A stretch of 64,000 bases of DNA from Macrolepiota albuminosa. Lineage: Eukaryota; Basidiomycota; Agaricomycetes; Agaricales; Agaricaceae. Both the position numbers and the translations under genes were made by a program. The notes under the pieces are model-generated. The model was not told the DNA's origin. It saw only the letters and a program-made list of their open reading frames with translations, and searched no databases. Location: the NCBI GenBank assembly GCA_027475525.1, contig JAMWFC010000108.1:187811-251810 (forward strand), in the 5' to 3' direction. Position 1 is the stretch's first letter, and each line of letters begins with the position of its first letter. Of this stretch, positions 9,515 through 22,500 are shown piece by piece.

Positions 9515-12412
9515 ATGGAGACCAATCAATCTGCTGAACCAGCACGTGATGGTGAGACCATCGACCAGTCGTTGGCGTATCCTCAATCTGTGGTGACTGA
9601 CCCAGGTCATCCCAGGTCAGAATATACTCAGGCCAAGCCTTCCAAGCAGCCTCAGGAAATGCCAGGAGAGACGCAATGGAGTGAAGTGCGGCCGACAGCT
9701 GCGCCAAGCGATGCAGCAAGACCAGGGGCAGTTGTGGAAGACCTGGACCAGCAATCCGGCAGGAATCATGAATTTCCCATGCAGATTAGGAGGTCAGGGC
9801 GACAGTTCCAGGGCAGGAGTAGTGCTCAGAGACCTACTGAAGGTTGCAGACCTTTGTCGTACTTCCTGGGGAAGATGTCAAGGCCAGAAGTGGGCAGTTG
9901 GAGAGTGCCAACTGAATCCACTCTACTGACGCAATGTCAGCAGGGAGTTGGAGTGCTGCAGGAGACGACAATTCCCGAGCAAAAAACGCCGGCAGTACAT
10001 TGGGAAGACAAAACTTCCAATGATGAAGAGAGTGGATGGAGTGAGTCCACTCTTCAGGTTCAGTGTGCTATGCTATGGAAAAGATACCCTAGCATTACGA
10101 AGGATACCACATGTGCTTGACTAGGACTGTATGTACTGAAACACATACAGTTGATACAAGCTAGAGGTGATAATGTACCTTAGTTGAATACCGTTGAATA
10201 CATTACGTTGTATGTTCAGATTCTTGAGCTGGAAGCCCAAGCGTATATGTACTGCAAGGCTAATTGAGGATCAGCTGCCTCGACCCCAGAGGGAGCAAAT
10301 TTGATTCCGAATATACCCCCTTTGGCAAAGCCAGAGTTGTCTCCCCATCTGGAAGAGGCAATGAGCAATATATATGTGTCCCAGCAAGCAGGAGAGTCTG
10401 ATGAGCAGTTTGCTGCAAGGTTCACTGCATCACAGAGGCAAAATGTATTCAGAGGTCAACAAAGGAGACCTCTGTCGATGGCGTTGTCGATGGCTGAATT
10501 GGTGTCTACCATATCTGTGGTAGACAGCAACCTACCCGAGGCAGGGGAGTCAATGCACCCTCACACAAAACAGGAATCAGTGGAGAATATTCCACTGACA
10601 AATTGAGTGCCATTGGTGGATAAGTTTGCAGAGAGGGTAGCTTATCAGTGCATGCAGAACCAAGACCTGAAGCACCAGGGACACTCCTGGATAGATGACC
10701 AGGGGATCTTATTTGATAGGATAACGCCTATTAACAAAATGAGAAGGCAATATGTCCAACAGACACAACAGCCTGACACTAGGAGAGGGTACCTACCCAT
10801 GGCGGATCCAAGTTGATTTCCTGGAAGACAGGTGACAGAAGAGCTAGGGGGACAGGAGAGCCCACTGCATTGGAATGATGCAGGGAAAGTGCACTATACA
10901 GGTCACCAACCTGTACGCACATTCTCTGTGGTACCTCCTGCTGAAGGTAGGAATAAAATGCCTGGAATAACTGAGGCAACAAAGGTATATACTGAGAATA
11001 TGCACCAGCGCCTCAGTAGTATAATTGATGATGTGGTAGGTGTAGCATTGCACCTCCCCAAAGGTATCAAACCACGTAAGGTGGAGTCGAAACACATCCA
11101 CCCATACAGAGGGGAGTCCAAGTTTAGTGACTTGGAAAACTGGACGATAGATGTGTGCAACCATCTGGCAGCATGCCAGTATGGGGGGGATTGTCTGGAT
11201 TGAGAACGTGTATTCATTCTCCTGGAGTTTCTAGATGGACCAGCCAAGGCCTGGTTTTGACATCACATTTTGCACTACAATTGTGCATGACAGCAATGGA
11301 CGTTCAAGGATGTAATCCTTGAATTATATAACCAGTTTGTGAGTGCATCCACCATGCAGGATGCTCAGGAGGCGTTCATTGCAACCTTCTACACTGAACG
11401 ATTGGGTGTTCAAGGTTTCTATGACACCTTGATCGACCACGCACAGAATATGTCTATTTACCCAGACAATTGGGTAATGATTGATACCTTCCTGCATGGG
11501 ATACCCAACGCAATGAGAGAGTCTCTCATTTGTGATGATGGGCTATCGCCCAAAGTGAATACTGTTGAGGAGTTTGTAGCGCATGCGTTGCACTACAAAC
11601 AAGCCCACAAAATAGCATGACACTTTGGGCTACATAGCTTAAAGATTTGATCGACAAAAAAGATTGAGCCTTGGAAGGTAGGCACCTTCTGGGCCTGTCA
11701 AAAAGAGATGGTGGGTAATATGAGCCCAAGGTTCGTGGTGAGAGCAGCACCTTGGCAGGAACAATGCTTCCAGAGCGACCGACCAGTGCACCATAGGGAT
11801 GCAGCGGCCTAGGATGCTCAGAGGGGCCCGCGCCAAGAGGGTGCTCAGCCGCATCAGGCTGCTGGTGAGGCCAAGTTGCCAACTGGGCCACCGAAGTTTG
11901 AAGCGGCTCGCCCTTTCGTGGCAAATAAGTGCTTCAAATGTGGCCAACCTGGGCATTTTGTGAATGCATGTCCAGAGAGTGGTAGATGGCCAGTGGCTAA
12001 GCAACATGCATATGTATGGGCAGCCCACACTGCTATCCCTGATGCTGAAGGAATAGACTCAGGAAATGAACCTGACGTGGAAGACGATGAGGTGGAGAAC
12101 CTCAGTCCTGAAGCACCAGAGGATGAAAATGCCTCTGTGGTAGAAGAGTTGTCGGATGATGAATACGTTGAGGTTGACGTATACAACAATGACTATTACA
12201 TCCAGGAGTCAGACTCAGAATTCATGGGAGCTCTGACGGACTACCCAGCTAGTGCATTAGACCGACCAGTTGGAGCAGCCAACGTGAAGGTGTATAAGGT
12301 ACACCTTTGCAAGGCTCCAGAGAAGCTGGTGAGACCGGTGTTGAAGCATGAGGACAAGGAGTGCCTGGCGTCGTATGTTGAGGTGAATGGCCACAAGGCA
12401 TGGACATTGTAG
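9515..12412 (+). pseudogene. Degenerate gag of element 1
   Basis: Starts at an ATG 150 bp after the 5' LTR and stays mostly in one frame, broken by several stops. Segments align in order with element 2 gag: the FIDDQG-like SWIDDQGILF region (about 10690), the HIHPYRGESKFSDLENW capsid segment (about 11090-11150), YDTLIDHAQNMSIYPDN (11420-11470), and a CCHC zinc knuckle CFKCGQPGHFVNAC at 11930-11971. An acidic linker follows, then the start of the protease. Gag would form the virus-like particle and bind the RNA. Not functional as it stands. Confidence 0.85.
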
Positions 12413-15400
12413 GATTCAGGTAGTACGACTACTGGAGTGACACCTTAGTTTTGTCAAGTGCACAATATTTCTGTCAGTGAGTTGATGGAGAGGATGAGGA
12501 GCAAGCTCATGTGAGCTTGCCAATGAATAGCCCAGCGGTGTTGATGCTGGAAAGCAAGGCTGTAGAGTACAAATGTACTCTGAAGAGGGGGGAGAGCCCC
12601 AAGATGAAGTGTGAAAGGCAGAGTAAGCCTGAGGACAAGTGGCCTCAGCACACGGCAAGCACAGAGTGCCAACCGACGTTGTCGCAAGTGAAGGTTGAGG
12701 ACTTGGTAACGGAGGACAAGGCGTCCTCCACACATACGAATCGGTCAATCTGGGATCGACCGGTACCTCATCCCACGTTTGAATGGGCGTTTGACCCACA
12801 AATGCCTGCTGAGTGGAATGAGCTAGTGGCATCAATGTATGCGTGGAATGGACCACGCTGGACGTCAAAGGAGGAGTCATATCATCAGGCTAGTGATGAT
12901 GAGATATTGCCACCAAGTGAGGTATTCTTCGACAGACTGTCTGTGACGTTGCAGAGAAGCAAGAAGGGGGTGCCTGTGCAACTGCACATGCCGGATAATA
13001 GTGAGCTGAGGATTACTGCCCTCAGAGAGAAGTATGGCCACCCAACTGTACAAGCAAAGTTGTCCAGGCATCCACGCAAGGATGTGGACTGGAAGGGCAA
13101 AGGTAAAACCAGTGGTTTTATGGAGGAGGACATTCTGGACCTACGATTGCAGTGGCAGCGGAAATTTGGGAATATTCTGAACAGAACCAAGGAGGAGTTA
13201 CCTCCTTGGCATGAGGCATGAGGTCAATCATGAAATCAACCTTATTGATGAGAATAAGGTGTATAAATATCATTTGCTGCAATGTCCAATGGCGCTGCAG
13301 CAGCAGCTCCAAGACAAGACCAATTGGTACTTGAGAGCCCACTGGTGGGAAGCCCAACCGGCATCCCAAGCTGCTCTACTATTGTGCATTCTGAAGAAAG
13401 ATGGTACCTTGAAGATGGCGTTGGATGCTTGCCAATGCAATGACAACACTGTAAAGGATGTGACGCCACTCCTGGATCAGGAAGTGATTCGAGAGGATGT
13501 TGCCAGAGCAAAGTTCAGGTCAAAAATTGATCTGACAGACGCTTATGAGCAAGTGAGAATTCGCTTGTCGGATATCCTAAAGACAGTGTTCTCGTCGATC
13601 ACGGGAACATATATGAGCAACATTATGCAAATAGGAGATTGTAATGCTCCTGCAACGTTTTAGAGGTTGATGACCTCCATCTTTTGGGATGTTATTGGGA
13701 GGTTCGTCCATATATATCTGGATGACATATTCATATACTCCGATTCAATCGAAGAACACGAAGAGCATCTTTGTGTCATTTTTGAGTGACTGAGGTCTAA
13801 CCTATTGTACCTCAAGTGGAAGAAATGTGAACTATATGCCGAGACAGTAGACTGCCTTGGACACAAGATTGACAGTCAGGGTATTCACCCTGACCAGGAC
13901 AAAATCGATCACATATGCAAATGGCGTGTGCCTTGTAATAGATTTGTGGGACTGGTGAACTATATCGGCAACTGTCTGCCTGATATTACAGCGTATACTG
14001 GACCCTTGATGTCCATCATGCAGAACGGAGCTCCATTTATATGGAGACCTATACACCAACACTGTTTTGAGATGAACAAGAGGATCTGCTCAAAGACACC
14101 AGTCATTCGTCCCATAGATCCCAGACATAATGAGCCGATTTGGCTCATTTGTGATGCCTCAAAGACCGGAGTTGGTGCAATGTATGGCCAGGGAAGTTCC
14201 TGGCAGAATTGCCGGCCAGCGGGGTTCATGTCGAGGAAGTTCACCTCAGCCCAACAGAATTATGCGGTCTATGAGCTCAAAACGCTGGCAATATTTGAGG
14301 CACTCCTCAAGTGGGAAGACAAATTGATGGGATACAAGATCCACATCATTATGGACCATAAAGCACTTGAATTCTTCAAGACTCAAGCAACATTGTCCCC
14401 CCGGCAATGCCGGTGGATTGACTATATGTCTTGCTACAACTTTGACATCACATATGTCAAAGGTGAACTGAACAAGATAGTGGACTGTCTTTCAAGGTAT
14501 TTTGAGAGTGATAGAGTTGGTGAACACCACAATACACATGATTATGTCGATGCGGATATTTGTATTGACCCCCAGGGCAATGATCTTCCGTACCATCACT
14601 ACAAAGAGGTGAAGGAGCATGTGGTCAAGCTTTGTGCTATGCAAGCGAACAAACTATGATGCAGTCGATGGCTGCAAGAGCAACAAGAGTGCCAAGACAT
14701 AGAAGCTGAGCAACTAGAACAGGCTCAGCCAAAGGAGGTGACAATGCCATGCCATAAAGTGACAAGGAGCAGTTGTGGACCATATGGCCACGACATTATG
14801 CTTGCTGATGCATTATTGCCTACAGGAGAGTATTGTAACCCTCCTGTTCCTCAAACCGATGAGTACCTACGGAAAGTACTAAGGGGTTATAGCCACAATG
14901 CGTTCTACACTGAAATCTAGCAGAACGCAGATGCCCACCCATGCTTCAGCATGGATGAGAAAGGACTGATCTGGATAACAAATTTTTAAGGACACGACAT
15001 GGTGTGTTTACCACATGACCAAACAATGATCACGCAGATCGTCACTCAAGCACATGAGGTTGTTGGTTATTTTGGAACCAACAAAACACTGGAATACTTG
15101 AGGCAATGGTACTCTTGGCCTCAAATGCAGAAAGAAGTGATGCACTTCTGCCAGACCTGCAAGGCCTGCCAGCGTTCAAAGACCAGCAATAGGAAGCCAG
15201 CAGGGAAGTTGCATTCCCTGCCCATTCTGACAAAGCCGTGGGACTCCATTGGAATGGACTTTGTTGGTCCATTCCCTGAGTCCAAAGATTATAACTACCT
15301 TTGGGTGGTTATTTGCCAAATGACCAGTATGGTGCACTTGATACCGGTGCACACAACCAGTACTGCATCCGCATTATCGTGGATCTACTTGAAGGAGATT

Positions 15401-16345
15401 GTAAGACTACATGGCCTTCCAAGTTTGATCGTGAGCAATCGAGATGCAAAATTTATGTCTCACTGGTGGCGAGAACTTCACAAGCTTTTGGGAGCTAAAC
15501 TGCTCATGTCTATCTCGTTTCATCCGCAGATGGATGGACAGACAGAGCGAGCAAATAGAAGTATTGCCCAAATCTTTCGTATGGTGGTCCGACCGGACCA
15601 ACGTGACTGGGTAGATAGGATACCGCTAACTGAGTTCACAATCAACGCAAGTGTGTCAGAGACCACAAAATATGCACCATTCGAGCTCAATGGAGGATAC
15701 ATGCCCTCCATGCTGTGAGAACTCAGGACAGACGGAGTCGTTCACAAGGGGGTGAAGGACTTTGCACAGCAAGCATTGGAGAATCTAGCCAGTGCACATG
15801 ACGCTATCATTGCCATGCGTGTTATACAGGCCTGACATGCAAATGATAGGCGGAATGATGAACCAGACCTAATGCCTGGGACGTTAGTATATCTGTTGAT
15901 GGAAAACTTGAATTTTCCAAAAGGAAGGGCGAGAAAGCTGTGCCCAAAATTCATTGGACCGTACAAAGTCTTGGTTGCAGAACCAAGCACATCAAACTAT
16001 GTCCTGGAGCTGCCTGCAGCTCTGCAAGCACATTGGATTGTGCCTAAGTTTCATGTATCGTTACTTAGGCGATATAACGCAAACAATGATGCTATGTTTC
16101 CTAATTGGGTGACGCTCAAGCCATATGATTTTGGTGCCAGTGACAAACAGGAATGGTTCGTCGAGGACATTCTGGGCCATCGGTGGCAGGAGGGAACGTA
16201 CCTCGAATTCGAGGTACGATGGAGTGCGGGTGATACAACATGGGAGTCATATCGCACATGTGCTAAGTTGGCAGTGTTGGATCAATACTTAGAACTGCAG
16301 GGTGTGAAGTGCCCAAATCAGCTTGCTAAGCGCTCATGTGCTTAG
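12413..16345 (+). pseudogene. Degenerate pol of element 1 (protease remnant, RT, RNase H, integrase, chromodomain)
   Basis: The protease start is cut by a TAG just before its DSGSTTTG motif (W to stop). About 30 residues later the sequence jumps to a point some 400 bp downstream in element 2, so most of the retropepsin domain is deleted. RT keeps YLDD in IYLDDIFIYS (about 13711-13740). RNase H has WLICDASKTGVG and the DHKALEFF segment. Integrase keeps the H-H-C-C finger (about 15040-15180), GMDFVGPFPES, SNRDAKF and QTERANRS. The chromodomain (EWFVEDILGHRW to LDQYLELQG, about 16150-16300) retains the Trp of DTTWESY. Stops at about 13661 (Q), 13789 (R) and 15716 (R) and at least two frameshifts inactivate it. 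Confidence 0.88.
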
Positions 16346-16575
16346 CTTGATGGCGGTGATAAGATGTAGGCCAGATCAGTCAGAGCTCGGATCAACTGAG
16401 TATCTGATCTGGATCGGATCACGATTGTGTCAGATGGATAAGATGGAGATTTATCCATCTGATGAGATAATGCGGATTGTGATGCAGAGTTGATGGTCGG
16501 ATCAGGTTATGTAACCTGATGATGGGGAATTTAGTGTGTTTTTTTCCACTGACACATCGACATTTTCGTAGTACC

Positions 16576-19237
16576 ATGTTGTACCCTTACCAGCATATGA
16601 CCAGTGAGCCGCAGCCTCAGAACCCACAGGGTTCTGGAGGAGGGGGGGATTGCCCTCAGCAAAACATTCAGCAACCTGTAACGACGCTGACTGTGGCGTC
16701 GTATCCAATGGTGTCTCAGTTTGGGCAGAACCCAGCCCAATTTGGACAACCTCTGCAGTTTTACCTGCCATTTTTCCAGATGCCATACTTCCCAGGACCA
16801 GCTGGTCCTGGACAACAGATGGGAGGACAGGTGATGTGGGGTATGCCCATGCCAATGCAGCAGACGCAGACTCAGAGTGCAAGTACACTCCTTTTGGATG
16901 AGAAAGCACTAACTGTGCCACAGGTAGCACCCATGGACGTGGATGACGACGCGGGGCATCAACAGCAAGGAAAGAGCAAGGTAGTGCAACCTCGACAACA
17001 GCAAGAGAGGATGCTGCCTCCACAAGATGTGTATAGAAGCGACCAGAGGCGATTGCCTCCGAGGAGTACCAGGGCATGAGGAGGCGGGCCTTGGGAAATG
17101 GTAGGGCACAGACGAGATGAGCCAGCAGCAAGAACGCAAAATCAAGGTCAACCCCAACCTCAAACACCACCTCGACAAGCATTGCCGTCACCTTGTCGTG
17201 CACCATCTCTGCGGCACTTATTGTACATGGAGAAAGGCAAAGGAAAGGAGATCAGGACGCCGTCGGAGGTTCTGGACCCTCAGGCAGAGGCAGTCTGGAG
17301 ACAGCTCATATCTGCTGGCCAGCGAGTGCCGCTGGAGTCCGTGTTTCTGGCAGATCCGGTGGCTCAGGTGGTGATTACGGGCCTGCTTGATGAGATCGTT
17401 ATGCTGCAACAGCGTAACGACAATACAATCAAAATTCATGAACGCCATGTAGAAGCATCCGTCATTGTTGGAAGAACAGCCTGAGGCAAAACGCCTCAGA
17501 GTGCGTGCTGCAGTGCCAGAGGTTGGGGTGCGGGAAACTGGAGAACTCACTCCGACTCTGGCCAAGTTACATGATGAGCTCGTGGAGAATGACACTAGTT
17601 TACGAGGATTGTCCTCGTCAACACATGCGCCCTCCCAGCAGTCAGGAACAAAGTGGCAGGATGAGGTGGCTCTGTCGAAAGTGGAGTTTGGAGCAGATGT
17701 TCTGCAAGGAGCAGACAGAGTAGTGATGCGTTTTGGGGCAGTGGTGCAGTTTGAAGCACCACTGAGAGTGTATGCGTTTGTGGTTCCCATAAAGGACACG
17801 AGAACGGACGCCAAAGTAGAAGGGCGACTCCTGATGTTAGCTGCGCTTGGTCTGAATGAACCAAGCGACAGGAGTGACTACGGGGAGTCATCAGACAAGA
17901 CCCCCTCAGAAGGAGAGACCCCCGCTAAACGCTGAGTGCATTTAGACAAAAAATGCAAGAGAGAGGCTCGGAGGAAGCACGAGGCCACCCAGCAGGCAAA
18001 GGTTGATAAAGACTGGGAGGAGCAGGCCACAGGCCGTATTCCTGATGGCCTGGGTGTGTTTGTCAGCAGGACATCGGTAGAGCGGTCGAATTGGTTCTAT
18101 GGCGGGGCACTTGACTGCCACTTTTATTACTCCCAGCTCACAAATACGTTATTCATGAGCAATGAAGCTTTAGCTGTGAAGACATACGAGGAGGAGAAGG
18201 GAGAGAGGTATTATCGTACCTCAAAAGAGCTGGACTGTGTAGTGCCAAGGGGATTCCCGATGAATCCCCAGCAATTGCGAAAGCTCCATGAGCTTTTGCA
18301 GAACAAGTTCAAGTCAGTGTCACTTTGCACTGAAGCATACTACCTGTTGTGTGAGTTTCAGCGCATCAGCATCAATTATTATACTACGCTGAGAGATAGG
18401 ACGATGACTCTGGTGTGTACACCAGAGTACGAACACATTTTGCCTCCCCTGGACCTTTCCTCCCATCACATAAACATCGTGGTCATGCTGACCCCAGAAA
18501 GGTACCTGCAATGGAAGAACCAAGCCGGAAGACCGTTTTTTACGCTTACCGGGTTTGATTCTGAAGGTGTACATTTCACTTTCAATCTGGACAAACTGGC
18601 ACAGAATGTACTCTACTTCTGTCAACCAGGAATGATGAATTTGGTGTATGGCATTGCAGTGGATCAGGCGTATCACATTCACTGGCGTACTCTGCTGGGA
18701 CACACCCTTATGCGTGGACTGTCTCCCTCAGGAAGAGCACAGGGACGATTTGCAAGGCTGTTGGCCTTGATTCTTGTGTGTCCTGGACTGTATTGTGAGG
18801 CTGTCGCTGACTATGATGCCGCTAATCCCAGCAACCCATTTGTACCTATGAGCTGGACTGATGTCCAATTCCGACCCCCACATTTTGACGTGGCTAAGGC
18901 CATCAATATCACCGATGCTGACATGCTTCATGCCATGATAGTCGACCACGTACCCGTAGAGTGGGTAGACCATGCCTATACCTTTGGTGTGGTCTATCTC
19001 AAAAACCAGTTTCTTGCGGCCACAGCATCCATCGACCATTTCTGTGAGGTTGACAATAAATGCCATCATCAACTGGACATCTATGGAGAGCCTCCGGCCA
19101 TTCCACAGTGGGATGATTGGCGAGTGCCCACAGATGACAATATGATTCGTCTTCACGCATTGCTAGCCTGCGAGTCCACTCAAGGTCATGAGTACCTTGA
19201 AAGTGGACTGTACTATCCTGTGGGGATGAATCCCAAC
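16576..19237 (+). pseudogene. ORF3 of element 1, 5' part, interrupted by element 2
   Basis: Separate reading frame after pol, starting at an ATG four bases after a CGTAG preceded by a pyrimidine tract (16537-16548). N-terminal part: Pro/Gln/Gly-rich and disordered. From about 17940: a charged Lys/Arg-Glu linker, then a conserved region with GRIPDGLGV, VERSN(W)FYGGAL, DRTMTL, FNLDKLAQ, GIAVDQAY-HWRTLLG, PGLYCEA, PVEWVDHAYTFGVVYL, AIPQWDDWR and LYYPVGMNPN. There is a TGA at 17077, a frameshift near 17470 and a TGA at 17933. I do not recognise the family; there is no signal peptide or clear membrane segment, so it is not an obvious envelope protein. The remainder is at 30645-30836. Confidence 0.8.
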
Positions 19238-19413
19238 TGTAACGGGGTCATACGTATTACCATCAGCGTCAACGACGCTATAATCAATTAGTAGAGTATT
19301 ACATAAGCCAACGTCTTGTTTTCGCACTAAGTACTAGTCAAATCCGATATTGCGGTCTGATTTAGCACTGTGTGAAATACACAGATAGTTCTAACTAGTA
19401 ACCCCAGGTTACA
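19238..19413 (+). repeat. 5' LTR of element 2
   Basis: 176 bp, inside ORF3 of element 1. It differs from the 3' LTR at two positions (ATACG/ATCCG and TTACATAAG/TTACGTAAG). It is followed by TTTTTTTAAATC, analogous to the post-LTR runs of elements 1 and 4; no TGG primer-binding site is apparent. Confidence 0.95.
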
Positions 19414-19524
19414 TTTTTTTAAATCTTCTGCTATCGGCTTTAGACGCTAGGCTTGTTACCGACTAGGCAACTCTCATCAAAACCTCTCGATTCTCTGTTG
19501 GCATCACGCTGAAAACGTGCTTCC

Positions 19525-22500
19525 ATGACTGGCTCTCTTGATCCGGATCCTCCGTTCCCAGCTGCAGACGCAGGTGACTTACCTGTGCTACAGGCTGTGA
19601 AGACGCAATCTGCGTCAGCATACCAACCCCCACCAAAGCAGGACGAAAAGACCCCTCGCGATGTCAGCGCGAGCTAGGGAATGCCTGGTGGGCTATCCGT
19701 ATCACGGATGATGTCCATTGTACGACCTGGTGGAAAACCAGGAGATAGATCCGCGGTCTCAGGAGTGTCGCTGCCAGCGAGCCAAATGCCCTCACTGATG
19801 TATCCAGTATTGCCCGAGAGCTCGTCAGCTCCCTCGGAGGGTCAACCGGACATTACCCAGTACTCGGAAATGGTACAAGGCAGCGCGTTTGCGCATAGCA
19901 CCCCATTCCGGACTGCACCTACGGAACGGCATTTGGAATATGTGGCCAATGCTGCCACTGAACCGGGACCGTCGTCGTTGACGACACAAGTACAGAAGCA
20001 AGGACCAGCAATAGTGGTCAGTAGGGAAGACGACAATGTCGTAAGGTTGGACAAGGCGTTAACAACGCCTGGAAGTCCAGAGTTGCACCGACGAGCCGGC
20101 AAACAGCCGCAAGTGAGGCATGACGGCCTCAGGAGAGTTATGGACTTAGAGTCCGAGTTGGAGTCCTCAGATGATGAGGAAAGCAAAAGGTCGCATTCGA
20201 CCTTATCTATCCAGTTGCAGCTAGTATTGGACCGATATCCGGCGGTCGTGAAGGAATCGACGCGAAAGCGTCTTCAGCTTTATGTAGTGAAGCACTTACA
20301 GCTGCTGGCGGCTAGGAGCCACGATGTACCCCGTGCAGATTTGAGTGAATATATCAAATTGTTTGTGCGCATCTTCGAACTCGAAGTAGTGGAATACCTT
20401 AAGCGCAAAGCGGCGCGAGGGTCAGCAGTCTCAACGGCTACTCCAGCCGACTCCGTAGAATGTGAGATGAGTGTGCGCAGACGAGCGCCACTAATCGCGG
20501 ACGCGATGGAATTGCTCAATGCGCCTCGTCAGGCTGATGAGTCTCAGCAAGACTACATTCGGCGCCAGAATGCTGCAAACCGTCAACGCATTGTTAGCGG
20601 AGTGCCTCAGCAGGCATTGTCTGAGGTGGAGACTGTAACGACGACTCCGGCAGAGCCAGAGGCAGCACTTGCAGTGCAGGAGGTTAAGACACCTCATAAG
20701 CAAGTTACAATCAAGGAAGAGGTGGACGAAGTCCACATTCTTGAGGAGCGAACGCGACCACGACGCGTAGTGCGACGCGTCCACCTAGTGGACAACTGGA
20801 ATGAACGCGTCAATTACCAAAGGATACGCAACCAGGACTTGCGCGATCATGGTGAGTCGTTCATTGACGACCAGGGGGTAGTCTTTGAAGGACGTGAGGG
20901 CGTAACGCCTGTCGATGACATGCGGCGACAATTCGCGGCTCGGACTGCTGAACCGGACAGAGATCCGGGTGGTAGTGACAACAGTAGTGGTCACTACGAA
21001 CGGAGGGAGCCAAATCGTCGCAATCACGACGGTGGAGATCGTGATCGTAGGAATGATGATCAGGACGATAATAATCGTCGTGACAGGGGCAGGCAGGCTG
21101 GTGGATTACCAGCAGAGCAACAAGTGAGGCAACAGCCCACTGCACGGCCGGAAAGAGTGGTCAATGAGCACCTGTTTCGCAGTCCTCGGGCATTTTCGAT
21201 GCCCGCACCTCATGATTTGCGTGAAACTACGCCGGGAATGAATGAAGCGGTCAGGATCCATATGGATCATATGCATGACCGCCTCACTCGTCTGGTGGAT
21301 GACTCTCTTGGAGTCAGATTTAAGTTCCCTGCTGGGGTAAGCCCCCGTAAATCCGATGGTAAGCACATACGTGCGTACGCTGGAGGACATAGGTTCTCGC
21401 AACTGGAGGACTGGGCCATGGACGTGTGCTACCACCTCGCAGCCTGCTGCTATGGTGGAGACGACATGGACCAGGAAAGGATATTCGTGCTACACGAATT
21501 TATGGAAGGAGAGGCTCGGAATTGGTTCCGTCGCCATGTTCTCCACATTAATCGCGACAAATCGCACTGGACATTTAAAGAGGTCCTGATAGGACTGTAT
21601 AATCGGTTCGTTAACGCTGCTACGATGCAGGAAGCTCGCGATGCCTTTAGAAAGGCAGTGTATGACGCTAAGACTGGCGTCCAGACCTTTTATGATGACC
21701 TGGTGGGTCATGCACAGAATATGGCCGTCTATCCAGACGAATACACTATCCGCGAGACATTCCTGGATGGAATACCCGCAGACATGAGGAGAGCGTTGAT
21801 ACGCGACGATAACTTGTCTCCGGAGGTCAATACTGTGACTGAATTTTTGGCGTATGCCATCCGTTATGAGCAGTCGACACAGACTGCAAACCATTATGAG
21901 CAGCGTAGTTCACGCCGAGGACCAGTGAACTGTCAGGCAGTGAAGGTGGGAACCTTCCTAGCCAAGCGGACGGAGATGGAGAACAATCGCAATCCGCGAT
22001 TCGTGGTTCGCAAGACAATTCCTGGAAGCCAACGGCCTTGATCGAAACCTGCTGGACAATTGCCAGCGAAGGACAGTCGACCCGTTTCGGGTCAGAATCA
22101 AGTAGCACCAAGAGGAGTAGTGGCGCCTGCAGCGCGTATGGCGGGTAAAACTGCTGGAGTTCCAGGAGTGGGCCAGAGAAGGCCTGCCGGGGACCCCTCA
22201 GCGTGCTACAATTGTGGCAGGAGCGGGCACTTTGCTAAGGAGTGTCCCGCCCCTCCTAAGGCACACATCCGAGCGGCCCATACGGCTGCGGCACCGAGCG
22301 ATGTTGTCAGTGACGACGAGGACGATGAAATCGTCGAGGAAACCGAGGAGGAGCTGCAAGCAGAGGCTGACGGGTCGGAAGTGGATGACGCTGAGAGCGT
22401 CCAGATTGATGGCGATGAATACGTCGCAGTGGATGTGTACGACAGCGACTACTATGCTCGTGATGACGAGGAGGAACACCTGTTTGCACTGACGGAGTGC

